Source: Sphingobacteriales bacterium
GTDB lineage: Bacteria; Bacteroidota; Bacteroidia; Chitinophagales; Chitinophagaceae
Assembly: GCA_016200915.1 (NCBI GenBank)
Contig: JACQDV010000018.1
Coordinates: 1-64,000, forward strand
DNA: 64,000 nucleotides
Reading direction: 5' to 3'
Program-made: the position numbers and the translations under genes
The notes under the pieces: model-generated
The model's input: the letters and a program-made list of their open reading frames with translations, nothing else
Told to the model about the DNA's origin: nothing
The model's database searches: none
Shown: piece after piece, positions 26,567 through 35,707 of the stretch
Layout of the letters: each line of letters starts with the position of its first letter
How positions within the stretch are numbered: the stretch's first letter is position 1

Positions 26567-27406
26567 TTATTTTACTAGTCTTTGGTATTCATAAAAATAC
26601 CGTTTACCCATTTCCCGCTGTCCATTTGCATCAAAATGGATAGCCTCTGCAGAATTGTCTGGTTTAACGATGATAAAAGGAACCCTTGGATCTGCAAAAC
26701 CAGTTAACGCAACACGCCTTGGCGTTGCCCTTAACACTGAATCTACTACCCTGAACTTGGTATTCATATCAACCCAGTAAGGAACAAAGCCGCCGGATAT
26801 AAAAGGAATACTATCTCTGTTTGATTGATGAAATGATGTTCTCATGGAAGCAATCATATTATCCAAAGCTTTGTAATAATTTACGCCAAATGTAAAGTCG
26901 GCTTCTCCCTGGTGCCATAGTACCGCTTTAAGCTCACTTCCGGGGTAAGTATCCAGCACTTTATTGACCCTTTCAATGGCATCTTTATAATAATCATTAC
27001 CCCTGTTCCAGTGGTTGTTTAAAAACCCACTGCCATTCGCACCGCATGGAATAATCAATGCTTGTCTCCCTTTTTGCAAATAAGAATTGGCATAGAGTTT
27101 TGCAAAAGTAATGGTAAAGCCAATACAGGAATCATTGGGTGTATGATTTTGCAATGGTTCAGTTGCTTCAATAATCTGGTAATTATCCTCATTAAAACGT
27201 CCAAGTTGTTTTATACCTGTTACAACCTGGTCAACACCAGGGTTTAATCCATAACCCGATAATGTATTTGACTGGCCAGCCAGCAGAAAAACATCATACA
27301 ATGGTTTCTCCTTTTGTTTAAGCTCTTTTTGGCAAGAGTTAAAAAACAACACAAGAACCGGTAAACCGGCAGCAACCATTATTTTTTGGTAGTTCAGCAA
27401 AGCCAT
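26567..27406 (-). CDS. Sialate O-acetylesterase-domain (SASA) lipoprotein
   Basis: SGNH-hydrolase superfamily protein. DVFLLAGQSNTLSGYG carries the nucleophile Ser in GQSN; IIPCGANGSGFLNNHW is the Gly/Asn block; and VLWHQGEADF is the SASA signature. The ATG at 27406 gives a short lipoprotein signal ending in FFNSC; the open frame extends to 27442 by a TTG, which would put charged residues before the signal. Likely an envelope esterase that removes acetyl groups from the polymer made by this locus. It follows the gene at 27491 by 84 bp. Confidence 0.82.
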   Translation of the reverse strand: MALLNYQKIMVAAGLPVLVLFFNSCQKELKQKEKPLYDVFLLAGQSNTLSGYGLNPGVDQVVTGIKQLGRFNEDNYQIIEATEPLQNHTPNDSCIGFTITFAKLYANSYLQKGRQALIIPCGANGSGFLNNHWNRGNDYYKDAIERVNKVLDTYPGSELKAVLWHQGEADFTFGVNYYKALDNMIASMRTSFHQSNRDSIPFISGGFVPYWVDMNTKFRVVDSVLRATPRRVALTGFADPRVPFIIVKPDNSAEAIHFDANGQREMGKRYFYEYQRLVK

Positions 27407-27490
27407 AATTGTGAGCGGTGGTAGTTCCTTCTTTTTGAACAATCAAAGACAAACAAAATATAGCTTTTTTATGAACTTTCAAATGGCTCA

Positions 27491-28474
27491 TTATAAATAT
27501 TCTTTGTTAACGGGTACGTGGTTGGGGGCATTTTCCAGCTTCAAAATACTGCGTATCATTTGCTTAAAATAAAAGCTAAGCGGCAATCTTTTATGATAAC
27601 ACCAAACCCATTTTACAAATGCTTCCTCATATATGAAATCTGGCTTTACTTTCAACGGATGCCTGTAAAATACAGGCATTGCCGCAACAGGTATATTAGC
27701 AGCCGGGTTTGTTGCTTCCCGGGTATGTGTAGCCTCACTGGTAAAACCAATATTGGTTACCAGGTTGGAGGATGGAACAATGGATAGCTGTTTATGTTTA
27801 AGTTGATGATAAATCCATTGCCAGTCCCACCACGTTATAGCTGGCTGCCGGATAGTTTTGTCAAACTTGTCTTTCCAGTATTTGTACCAATTTATATCTG
27901 AATCAAATATTCCCTGCCGCATCCTTTTATATAAAGTCCACATTGGCATCTTTTCATTTTTCCATTCTTCCAGCGTATAATCTATCTTGTTTGCCCTGTC
28001 AGCCCAGGTGGCCCAGCCCCACATATTCATAAAACGGCTGAAAGAATAACTGTATCCATGCAATGGCTTATACCCAAGATTAGAACCGTTTATTGAAATT
28101 ATTTTTTTATTATCCCGAAAGCGGTTAAGCATTTCACCGGCAAATAAAAAAAAATCTGGATGGGGTACACAATCGTCTTCCAGTATTATCCCTTCTTCTT
28201 CCTGCGTAAAAAACCAGTTAAAGGCAGCTCTTGGTCCAAGGCTGCAACCTAAATTATCTTCCTGGTATAACCTTTCTACTTTACAGGGCCAGTCAATATT
28301 TTCTGTTGCCTGCCTGGCGGCATTACATTTTTCATTATCCTCCGGCTTATTTTTTCCCGGCGCATCTGCGGCAATATAAAGGCGGGCGGGTTTTACTTTT
28401 CTGATTGCCTCAAAAACTTTTGCTGTTGTTTCGGGCCGGTTAAATACAATCAACAAAACAGGGGCTTCGGTCAT
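27491..28474 (-). CDS. Glycosyltransferase, HlpA-like nucleotide-diphospho-sugar transferase
   Basis: A 327-residue GT-A-like protein: APVLLIVFNRPETTAKVFEAIRKVKPARLYIAADAP, then NLGCSLGPRAAFNWFFTQEEEGIILEDDCVPHPDFF with an EDD metal site near residue 98, and FMNMWGWATWADRA. This is the pattern of the family often labelled hemolytic protein HlpA-like, now regarded as glycosyltransferases. No membrane segment. A 298-bp gap separates it from the upstream gene. Confidence 0.83.
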   Translation of the reverse strand: MTEAPVLLIVFNRPETTAKVFEAIRKVKPARLYIAADAPGKNKPEDNEKCNAARQATENIDWPCKVERLYQEDNLGCSLGPRAAFNWFFTQEEEGIILEDDCVPHPDFFLFAGEMLNRFRDNKKIISINGSNLGYKPLHGYSYSFSRFMNMWGWATWADRANKIDYTLEEWKNEKMPMWTLYKRMRQGIFDSDINWYKYWKDKFDKTIRQPAITWWDWQWIYHQLKHKQLSIVPSSNLVTNIGFTSEATHTREATNPAANIPVAAMPVFYRHPLKVKPDFIYEEAFVKWVWCYHKRLPLSFYFKQMIRSILKLENAPNHVPVNKEYL

Positions 28475-28772
28475 GTTTTTACAATATAAACAAATGATTT
28501 AACCATATCCTGAACATCAATCTTTAAAAACTGAGGCATATTGCAATTAATGTCGCAAATTTTATCAACATTTCTCTACAAGAATTATCGTTATTACCAT
28601 GTAGAAAGCTTTATTCATTATTGCAGCGGGGATTGAATATAAAAAACATAATAAAATACTTGATTTAGGCTTACTCTTTGTAACCTGTTATTTTTTTAAA
28701 TTTATCTTTAACGTAACTTCGATGACCTGCATTGAAATGCTCTGTGGAAAAATACACATAACCTGAGTTCCA
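28475..28772. other. AT-rich intergenic gap in the polysaccharide locus
   Basis: This 298-bp gap is the longest inside the locus. No reading frame, no TAnnTTTG promoter in the direction of transcription, and no strong hairpin with a T-run was seen. The base composition is very AT-rich. It may be the scar of a lost gene or an insertion boundary; nothing in it supports a specific call. Confidence 0.5.
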
Positions 28773-29774
28773 TTAATTCGAACCAATTAATTTTTCAAAT
28801 GCTAACAGTAGTGCAGGCTTAGCCACCTGCTCATTACATACATACCGTGAATTTATTTCACCCATCCGGGTGGCAAAATCAACAAGAAATTGTTTGTATC
28901 CATTCTTTAATAATCGGGTTTTTAAATGAAAATAGAGAATTTTTAATATTTCTATATTACCCGCATATCGGCAGTCAATTGGTGTATCAAAAAAAACCTG
29001 GTTATATGCTTTTATATAAGAAGAACCGGTTCCGTAAATTAATCTCAACAAATATTTTAATTGAGTTTTATCGCTTTTTATATGATGTGTTAACTTTAGT
29101 GTTGAAGCTATACCTGCTTTATATCCCATTTTAATTCCCGTAAAAACAATCTGAACATCGCCTCCGCTGGAAAGGCTTCTTCCTTTTCTGTCACTTAGCG
29201 TATAATTTTTTAGCCCTACCTGTTTTATATACTCTGAAAGTATATTCTTTTTTACTATTAAGCCGGTGCCGGGCGGATAACAATTCATCCATTCTTTTTT
29301 ATCAGACAATTGAACACCATCAACATATTTTTCCTGGAAAACAGGTTTTATTTTTTGTAACCACTCATTATCGGAAACACCCTCACCAAAATATTCAACC
29401 CGAATTCTTCCCGGACCCCAGCAACCTGTTTCAGGATAATTGTGGATTAACTCCGCTGCCCTTTCTAAATAATCTGATGCTGGTTCATTATCATCATCAA
29501 AAAAAATTATCCATTCGTATCGTGCTTTTTTTACGCCTGCAATCCTGGCTATGGTTAGCCCTGGTGCTTTTTCTTCTATTAAAACGATATTTTTATTTTG
29601 TTCAAGAAATTTGTTTAAAATATCAGATTCCTTTAATGCAGGTTGAGAGTTATTATCAACAATTATTATTTCATATGATGTCAATGATGAAGCAAAACTG
29701 TTCATTGAAAATAACAACTTTTCAAAAAAATTTGCTTCGGGGTTATAAGCACAAACAATAACAGAAAAACTCAT
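28773..29774 (-). CDS. Glycosyltransferase family 2
   Basis: GT2 transferase of 333 residues: SFSVIVCAYNPEANFFEKLLFSMN (2-25), YEIIIVDNNSQPAL, GLTIARIAGVKKARYEWIIFFDDDNEPASDYL with the DDD metal site near residue 94, and SSGGDVQIVFTGIKMGYKAGI. The gene is markedly AT-rich, more so than the glycosyltransferases nearer the crt side. Its ATG overlaps the stop of the acyltransferase gene by four bases. Confidence 0.88.
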   Translation of the reverse strand: MSFSVIVCAYNPEANFFEKLLFSMNSFASSLTSYEIIIVDNNSQPALKESDILNKFLEQNKNIVLIEEKAPGLTIARIAGVKKARYEWIIFFDDDNEPASDYLERAAELIHNYPETGCWGPGRIRVEYFGEGVSDNEWLQKIKPVFQEKYVDGVQLSDKKEWMNCYPPGTGLIVKKNILSEYIKQVGLKNYTLSDRKGRSLSSGGDVQIVFTGIKMGYKAGIASTLKLTHHIKSDKTQLKYLLRLIYGTGSSYIKAYNQVFFDTPIDCRYAGNIEILKILYFHLKTRLLKNGYKQFLVDFATRMGEINSRYVCNEQVAKPALLLAFEKLIGSN

Positions 29775-30880
29775 GACGATATTAATTTGGCATTAGGCAA
29801 CTTGTCAAAAACGAATTTATCTTTAAGTCTTAAAATTGGTCTCTCAAACAAATACCAAGATGAACTTGCTAAGCCAATCAATAAAACAAAACGGACAGCC
29901 TGTGCTATGTACATAGAAGCTGGCTGTAAGAAACTAGGCAAATTAATAGAATAGAGATATGGTATGAAATTATGGAAGAGATAAACACCGTAACTGATTT
30001 TACCAATATACAATAATACCCTGTTGTTTAATATTACTGATATTACCGGTGTATTTACGGTATCTGCGACCCTGTCAATCTGAATTCCGAAAGCTACCGA
30101 TATCAGCAGGAAATAAAAACTTACATAAAAATATTTTCCGGCATTATTAAAAAATGGAGTGTGTACTAAAATCAGCAATAAAAAGGAAAATAAAACGAAC
30201 AGGCTTCTATACTTAACATATTGCTGATACCATTTATTATGGTAAAGCCTGCCATAAGCCAATAACCCACCGATACAGAATGAATCTAAACTGCCCGGCA
30301 TTAAAATTCTTCCAAGTTCATTTTGATCAGTAGTGATTTGATATCGGAATAATACTGAAAGAATGATTCCTGAAACCAGTATTGTTGGTAAATATTTCCT
30401 GGGTGAAAAAAGTAAAATTGCCGGCCAGCAAATATAAAATTGTTCTTCAACTGATAATGACCAGAGATGTGACAGGGATCCACCAAAAGCCTCCTTTAAC
30501 CAGAAATAAAAATTAGACGCATAAAAAAAATGCCACCAGAAATTATCCCTTATATCTGAAAGATTGAAAATGAGCAGTAAAATAAGCAGCAGATAATAAA
30601 CCGGAAATATTCTTAATGCCCTGCGAATGTAGAATACTTTAAACGCTGCCCGTATTGAAGCCCCACTTTCTACCTGTTGTTTACTCCTCATAAGAATTCC
30701 GGTAATGAGAAAACCACTAAGAACAAAAAAAAGGGTTACCCCCAAAATTCCATTAGAAGTATATCTGTTTAAAATCTGTTCATGTGTGAACCAGTGTGAA
30801 ATGATCACAAGTATTACAGCAATCGCTCTTAAAGAATCCAGTTGAGGGAAATAATTATTGTCATTTACAGAATTAGTCAC
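29771..30880 (-). CDS. Acyltransferase 3 family membrane protein (OafA/YrhL type)
   Basis: Integral-membrane O-acyltransferase of 369 residues with about ten hydrophobic helices. The family start is clear: FPQLDSLRAIAVILVIISHWF (11-31) with the conserved His29, GVTLFFVLSGFLITGIL, and LWSLSVEEQFYICWPAILL near residue 140. These enzymes add acetyl or other acyl groups to sugars at the membrane. Start is GTG. It overlaps the GT2 at 28773-29774 by four bases. Confidence 0.9.
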   Translation of the reverse strand: MTNSVNDNNYFPQLDSLRAIAVILVIISHWFTHEQILNRYTSNGILGVTLFFVLSGFLITGILMRSKQQVESGASIRAAFKVFYIRRALRIFPVYYLLLILLLIFNLSDIRDNFWWHFFYASNFYFWLKEAFGGSLSHLWSLSVEEQFYICWPAILLFSPRKYLPTILVSGIILSVLFRYQITTDQNELGRILMPGSLDSFCIGGLLAYGRLYHNKWYQQYVKYRSLFVLFSFLLLILVHTPFFNNAGKYFYVSFYFLLISVAFGIQIDRVADTVNTPVISVILNNRVLLYIGKISYGVYLFHNFIPYLYSINLPSFLQPASMYIAQAVRFVLLIGLASSSWYLFERPILRLKDKFVFDKLPNAKLISS

Positions 30881-31029
30881 AATTTTAATTAGTTCAGGTT
30901 TTATCCTTTTGGGAGGTTAAACAGAAAAAAAAATTATCCTCTCATAATTTTTATGATTTCACTAGTATTACTTCTATCAGCTTTCATAATCACTTGCTTT
31001 TTGATTTATCTTTCCCACTTATTAAATTA

Positions 31030-32211
31030 TTAAAAAATACTTGTTGCAGCCAATGCAAGTGTTTCTATCTTTTCAAAAAAACTTTTACCTGGTTCTTTAT
31101 CAATAAATGCACTGGCAACAAGGTAGGCCTGTTCTCCCATTTTCTTCCATTTGTTTTGGTGTTGCCAGGCTTGTTCAAGGGCTTTTTGCAAATGATCAAT
31201 AGTTGCTGCTTCTGCAACCCATCCGGTTTCATCATTTCTTACAATTAAACTACTGTCACCAACATTGGTAACTACAACAGGTCTTCCGCATAACATAGCT
31301 TCAATAACCGATAATGGCATTCCTTCTTTTCTGGATGGAAGAACCAATAACTGATTCTCTAACCATACTTTCCTTACATCCTCTGCATGCCCTTTTAAAA
31401 AAACCTTCTCCTCAAGTTTATAAAATTGTATAAGCTCTCTGATATAATTTTCATGTGGTCCTTTGCCATATATATTTAAAATAAAATCCCTTCGCTGCCA
31501 TTCCGTGCATGACAATACATCCAATAAAAGGTCTAAACCCTTATGATTAATATCTAACCGGGCTACAATAGCTATATTAATTATTTCTGTAACAGGCCAG
31601 GGTAAAATTAAAGTAGAAGAGAGATTGACCGGATTTTTTACTATCTCACTATCAGCCAAGCGCATTACTAATTTCCGTTCAAGGATCTCACGGTTTTGAT
31701 GAGATACAAAAAATACTTTAATAGCCTTCTTATAAACCGCACTTAAACTCTGCCGTTCCGCATCATTCAAGTAAGTATCATCTGAAAACAACTGATTAAC
31801 TATAACAAACGGTTTGCTGTTTTGCTGTAAATATTGTTTTAGATCAGGATAATATACCAAATCACTGGCACCTCCCTGGCTTAAAAGTATAACATCCCCA
31901 TTTAAACCGTGTATGAAATTAAAACGATCTGCATAAAAGATTGGCACAGGCCTTCGTAAAATTTTTAATAAAATCCTTTTAAACAAAGAAGGCAATATAG
32001 GCTTAGCTGTTTCAATAAAATGTATGGGTATTTGCCGGCCAAGTTCATTCAGTTTATGGCTTATTGGCTCATTCTTAAATACAATGATCTCCACGGTATA
32101 ACCCCGGGCTATGGCATACTTTGCTGTCGCATACCACAACTCCTCACTTCCCCCCCACGAAAAACCATTCATGGTGGAAATTATGACAAGTCGCTTTTTA
32201 GTTACCTCCAT
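31030..32211 (-). CDS. Glycosyltransferase family 4
   Basis: GT4 transferase: RLVIISTMNGFSWGGSEELWYATAKYA at the start, donor domain IAIVARLDINHKGLDLLLDVL (about 215), and SRKEGMPLSVIEAMLCGRPVVVTNVGDSSLIV with the E-x7-E motif. The frame opens at an ATG at 32259, which would overlap the upstream gene by 58 bp; the ATG at 32211 overlaps by 10 bp and begins directly before the beta strand, so it is preferred. Confidence 0.88.
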   Translation of the reverse strand: MEVTKKRLVIISTMNGFSWGGSEELWYATAKYAIARGYTVEIIVFKNEPISHKLNELGRQIPIHFIETAKPILPSLFKRILLKILRRPVPIFYADRFNFIHGLNGDVILLSQGGASDLVYYPDLKQYLQQNSKPFVIVNQLFSDDTYLNDAERQSLSAVYKKAIKVFFVSHQNREILERKLVMRLADSEIVKNPVNLSSTLILPWPVTEIINIAIVARLDINHKGLDLLLDVLSCTEWQRRDFILNIYGKGPHENYIRELIQFYKLEEKVFLKGHAEDVRKVWLENQLLVLPSRKEGMPLSVIEAMLCGRPVVVTNVGDSSLIVRNDETGWVAEAATIDHLQKALEQAWQHQNKWKKMGEQAYLVASAFIDKEPGKSFFEKIETLALAATSIF

Positions 32212-33395
32212 AGTTGTTTCTTCAGTGTTATTGCCCTGTAATAATTTTTTCTTAGCCATTCAGGTACTTTAGGATGATTTATCAATGGTCCATAACTGAT
32301 ATACTTAAATCTTGTTTTTTTTCTTAATCGGTGAAATTGTGTAAATAGTTGATAATACTCTTTTGCTCTGATCTCCGCATCAAATTGTTCTATTGCATAT
32401 GCTAGTGATGCTTTACGGTATGATTCAAGTAAACTCCGGTCTTCATGCAATTTGCCTATCGCCAAAACAAATGCATTAATATCTCCTTTTGGTAATACAA
32501 AACCCTTATCGCTGGTTATTATTTGTTTGATACCCTCATTAAAATCACTCAGTATGGGAACCAGGCCACAGCTCATTGTTTCCATTAGCGAAACGGGCAT
32601 CCCATCAAGGTAAGAAGGCAGTAAAAAAATATCATGGTTTTTAATAAGTGCTATTAATTCACTGAAAGTAGGTGGTACCTGGAAATTAACTTCCGGAAAA
32701 TGGTTTAACAATTTTCTTACTTTATCTTTTTCTGGTCCATCTCCTACTATTGTTAGTTCAAAAGGTATTCCTCTTTGTTTAAGCCCCTCTGCAATTAAAG
32801 GTATATCCAGTACACCCTTTGTGTTTTGCATCCGGGCAATTACTATTATTCTTAATGGCCTGATTAAATTAAGTGTATTTGATTCTTTTGGCAATTTAAT
32901 CCCATAAGGCAAATAATAAATATCATTACTTCTGGGAGGCAGCAACTCTTTAAGCCTGGTATAAAAAACCGGGTTATGAACAATAAAAAAATCAATTAAA
33001 AAATCATATTGTTTGGCAAACTGTACAAAATACTCATCATGACAAACAAAGCCTATTACTTTATTTTTCTTTCTGTAAACATGCATTACCATAAGCTCAA
33101 GTGGAAAACTTGCCAGCACTACGCCAGGCTTGTTGGAAACGAATTGCTCCAGCTCTTTCAAATAGTTAAACTGTGGCGTATCGCTCCGATAGTAAAACAC
33201 TTTCTCAAACCCCGTATCATATGACTTTAAGGGTCGTGGATTATTATTAAAATAATCATCTGTCAAAATCCACACTTTATCAAACTGGTTACCGGCATCA
33301 TTCATCAACAAATTATAATAATAACTCTGCACGCCACCAATAGCGTTTTGGCTAAAGACCACTAACTCGGGCTTATCTATTGCCGTTTGATCCAT
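32202..33395 (-). CDS. Glycosyltransferase family 4
   Basis: GT4 transferase of 397 residues: ELVVFSQNAIGGVQSYYYNLLMND (about 9-32) with the GGV loop, donor domain LRIIVIARMQNTKGVLDIPLIAEGL (about 185), and PSYLDGMPVSLMETMSCGLVPILSDFNEGI near residue 280, where Asp replaces the first Glu of the E-x7-E motif. It overlaps the epimerase gene by 19 bp and the next GT4 by 10 bp. Confidence 0.87.
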   Translation of the reverse strand: MDQTAIDKPELVVFSQNAIGGVQSYYYNLLMNDAGNQFDKVWILTDDYFNNNPRPLKSYDTGFEKVFYYRSDTPQFNYLKELEQFVSNKPGVVLASFPLELMVMHVYRKKNKVIGFVCHDEYFVQFAKQYDFLIDFFIVHNPVFYTRLKELLPPRSNDIYYLPYGIKLPKESNTLNLIRPLRIIVIARMQNTKGVLDIPLIAEGLKQRGIPFELTIVGDGPEKDKVRKLLNHFPEVNFQVPPTFSELIALIKNHDIFLLPSYLDGMPVSLMETMSCGLVPILSDFNEGIKQIITSDKGFVLPKGDINAFVLAIGKLHEDRSLLESYRKASLAYAIEQFDAEIRAKEYYQLFTQFHRLRKKTRFKYISYGPLINHPKVPEWLRKNYYRAITLKKQLWR

Positions 33396-34273
33396 TTTGC
33401 TGTTTCCCTTAATCCTTCTTCAATACTGGTTAAATGCTCAAATCCCAACTCTTTTAATTTACTGATATCCGCACACCAGTTAGCCGGATCTCCCGGGCGA
33501 GCCTTGCCATTGAACAAAACAGTGATATTTTTATCCAACATGTTACAAAAGAGACCTGCCATTTTCCGGATACTTATTTCTATTCCTGTACCAAGATTAT
33601 ATACTTCGCCTATCATAGGAGCTTGTTTAAATATTGACTCAAAAGCCCGTACTAAATCATTAATGAAAATAAAATCACGGCTTTCGTTTCCGGTGCCCCA
33701 CAGCTCTATTGCATCAGTTTGTTTTGTACGCTGAAAAATATCCCACAGTAACTGCTTACGTAAGCCCGGACCATATACCGAAAAAGGCCGCACTACAGCA
33801 ACCGGTAAACCATACAGCTGCACATACTCCCTGCACAATTGTTCCGACAATAACTTATGCCAGCCATAGGGCGACAAAGGTTGCAATGCACTGTTTTCCT
33901 TAACAGGTAATGTTGCCGGTGTACCATACACCGCTGCACTCGACAGGTGAATAAGTTTACAGTGCGGGTTGTTGATGCGTATAGCTTCGAGCAATGCAAT
34001 GGGCTCGCTGCAGTTTGCTGTAAAATCGAATACAGGATCGCTTATAGAAACAGGTACACTGCCATTACCCGATGCATTGATACATACATCGAATTGTTCC
34101 TGTGCAAACAATGCATTGTACCCTGCACCTGTTGTATGCGGAATGTATTTGTAACCAACTGCTCTTGCTGTAGCAGTCAGGTCTACACCTGTTACAGTTG
34201 CTCCTTTCTCTAAAAAGTAAGAAACACAGTGACTCCCTATAAATCCTTCAGAACCGATGATTAAGATTTTCAT
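33377..34273 (-). CDS. NAD-dependent epimerase/dehydratase (extended SDR)
   Basis: Nucleotide-sugar modifying enzyme of 298 residues: GxxGxxG motif in IIGSEGFIGSHC (5-16), active-site strand LIHLSSAAVYG (107-117) and YGWHK (137-141), then the RPFSVYGPG and RDFIFINDLVRA blocks. The last strongly suggests a sugar-nucleotide 4-epimerase/4,6-dehydratase/reductase. The product sugar cannot be decided. It is one of only two sugar-metabolism genes in the locus. GC here is about 45-50%, clearly higher than the genes just upstream. Confidence 0.88.
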   Translation of the reverse strand: MKILIIGSEGFIGSHCVSYFLEKGATVTGVDLTATARAVGYKYIPHTTGAGYNALFAQEQFDVCINASGNGSVPVSISDPVFDFTANCSEPIALLEAIRINNPHCKLIHLSSAAVYGTPATLPVKENSALQPLSPYGWHKLLSEQLCREYVQLYGLPVAVVRPFSVYGPGLRKQLLWDIFQRTKQTDAIELWGTGNESRDFIFINDLVRAFESIFKQAPMIGEVYNLGTGIEISIRKMAGLFCNMLDKNITVLFNGKARPGDPANWCADISKLKELGFEHLTSIEEGLRETAKWIKRQ

Positions 34274-34281
34274 CTCTTGCT

Positions 34282-35073
34282 TTATTTGATTATTACGCCT
34301 TGTCCCGTTGGAAGAGTTAAAATACTTGTGCCCTTCTCTTTTGCAAATGCATCAAAAGCTAATTTTTGATTAATATGGGGAGGGAAGCCATAATCATCAA
34401 GTATGATAACACCTCCTTTCACAACTTTATCCCAAAAATAATTTGCTGCAGCAATTTCCGGCTCTGTGACATTCATATCAATAGATAAGTAACATATCTT
34501 TTCTGATTTACACTCTTCGAGAGTATCAGGAACTCTACCTCTTACAATTTGAACGTTGAACGGAGAGAATGTTTCTTTCACTTGTTGATACACGTCCTTA
34601 TAATTTCCAAGATAATCCGCAATTCCAGCCTTTTGTTCACTCTCGGTTATTTGTTTTGCATCCAACCCACTAAAAGTGTCAAAAAGATAAAAGGTTTTAT
34701 TAAGGTTATTAAAATCAATATACTCTATAATTGCTCTTGAATAAGCCCCGGTATTAACTCCACATTCAACGAAATCCCCTTCAAGGTTTTTAATCTTATC
34801 TGCAAGCCAACAAACGATGTAAACTCGCCATTGTAATGTAAACCCTTCCCAGGGTTTAGTATTTGATGCGGCTTTATATGCTTTTGCAAATCTTTCTTCC
34901 TTAATAAAATCACAATTATTACTTGTGACTAAACTATCTGTATTATATGTAATAGGTCCAAGAAAATGAGTTGGCATTAGCTGAGTGGCATTTGTAATAA
35001 GCTTTTTATCAAACCCAATTTCGCTGTAATTTTTTACTACCCATTTTAGCTTTCGATATAAATTGATTAACAT
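34282..35073 (-). CDS. TylF/MycF family sugar O-methyltransferase
   Basis: A 263-residue SAM- and metal-dependent methyltransferase: GDFVECGVNTGAYSRAIIEYI (SAM motif I, about 98-118), FYLFDTFSGLD, YLSIDMNVTEPEIAAANYFWDKVVKGGVIILDDYGFPPH with the metal-binding DD near residue 227. TylF/MycF enzymes methylate deoxysugar hydroxyls. It belongs to an AT-rich cassette with the acetyltransferase and the wzt C-terminal domain; a terminal 4-O or 3-O methylated sugar is just the kind of cap that a Wzt C-terminal domain reads. Confidence 0.87.
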   Translation of the reverse strand: MLINLYRKLKWVVKNYSEIGFDKKLITNATQLMPTHFLGPITYNTDSLVTSNNCDFIKEERFAKAYKAASNTKPWEGFTLQWRVYIVCWLADKIKNLEGDFVECGVNTGAYSRAIIEYIDFNNLNKTFYLFDTFSGLDAKQITESEQKAGIADYLGNYKDVYQQVKETFSPFNVQIVRGRVPDTLEECKSEKICYLSIDMNVTEPEIAAANYFWDKVVKGGVIILDDYGFPPHINQKLAFDAFAKEKGTSILTLPTGQGVIIK

Positions 35074-35074
35074 C

Positions 35075-35707
35075 CTAAGTCGTTTTTTTTATAAAATTCA
35101 TCGGGTTGCCTCCAACTACTTCATAGGAGTGTACATCTTTGTTCACGATAGTATTAGAACCTATGATTGCCCCTTTACCAATCCTTACACCTTTCATAAT
35201 TGTAACATTAAACCCAATCCAAACATCATCCTCAATTATAATTTCTTTTTCTCGTAAATCTATTTCTGATTGAAACCCTTTAGAAAAAATGTGCTTAAAA
35301 TCTTCATGCCTTTCTTTTGAATCAAGTGGATGAGATACATTATCATGCACATTAACATTGTGCGAAATCAGAACTCTATTCCCAATAGTAATTTTTTTTG
35401 CTGACCAAATCCTAGTTTCAGGCCCTATGAATGTATAGTCACCAATGATAATCTCACCACCATGCTTAAATAACATCAAATGACCTTGTATTCTACTTTC
35501 TTTACCTATCTTAATTTTTCCTGGATTATTTTGCGTGTTTTGTATTTGCGCTTCTTTATAAATAACAGCAGTCGGATGGATAATTCCAGACTCCTTTATT
35601 AACTGCAATCGTTGTTGATTTTCTATTTCATCATTTTGTTTTTTTCCAAGTATATAAACCTTTAATGCGGCCTCTTTTACGATTGCTTTAAAAAATCTCT
35701 TCATCAT
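35075..35707 (-). CDS. Left-handed beta-helix acyltransferase
   Basis: Hexapeptide-repeat protein of 210 residues: coils from about 43 (IIHPTAVIYKEAQI) to 190, with SHNVNVHDNVSHPLDSKERHEDFKHIF holding the His-rich active-site loop and DVWIGFNVTIMKGVRIGKGAIIGSNTIV. Related to WbbJ-type O-acetyltransferases. It overlaps the 3' end of wzt by 20 bp and sits one base from the TylF gene. Strongly AT-rich (about 27% GC in one 60-base sample). Confidence 0.86.
   Translation of the reverse strand: MMKRFFKAIVKEAALKVYILGKKQNDEIENQQRLQLIKESGIIHPTAVIYKEAQIQNTQNNPGKIKIGKESRIQGHLMLFKHGGEIIIGDYTFIGPETRIWSAKKITIGNRVLISHNVNVHDNVSHPLDSKERHEDFKHIFSKGFQSEIDLREKEIIIEDDVWIGFNVTIMKGVRIGKGAIIGSNTIVNKDVHSYEVVGGNPMNFIKKTT

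Noticed and set aside
27407-27442. Longer start (TTG 27442) for the esterase lipoprotein
   Set aside because: It would add charged residues before the lipoprotein signal; the ATG at 27406 gives a normal one.
33947-34213. Cys-rich plus-strand frame opposite the epimerase gene
   Set aside because: Mirror of the epimerase coding strand; no start context and no conserved pattern.
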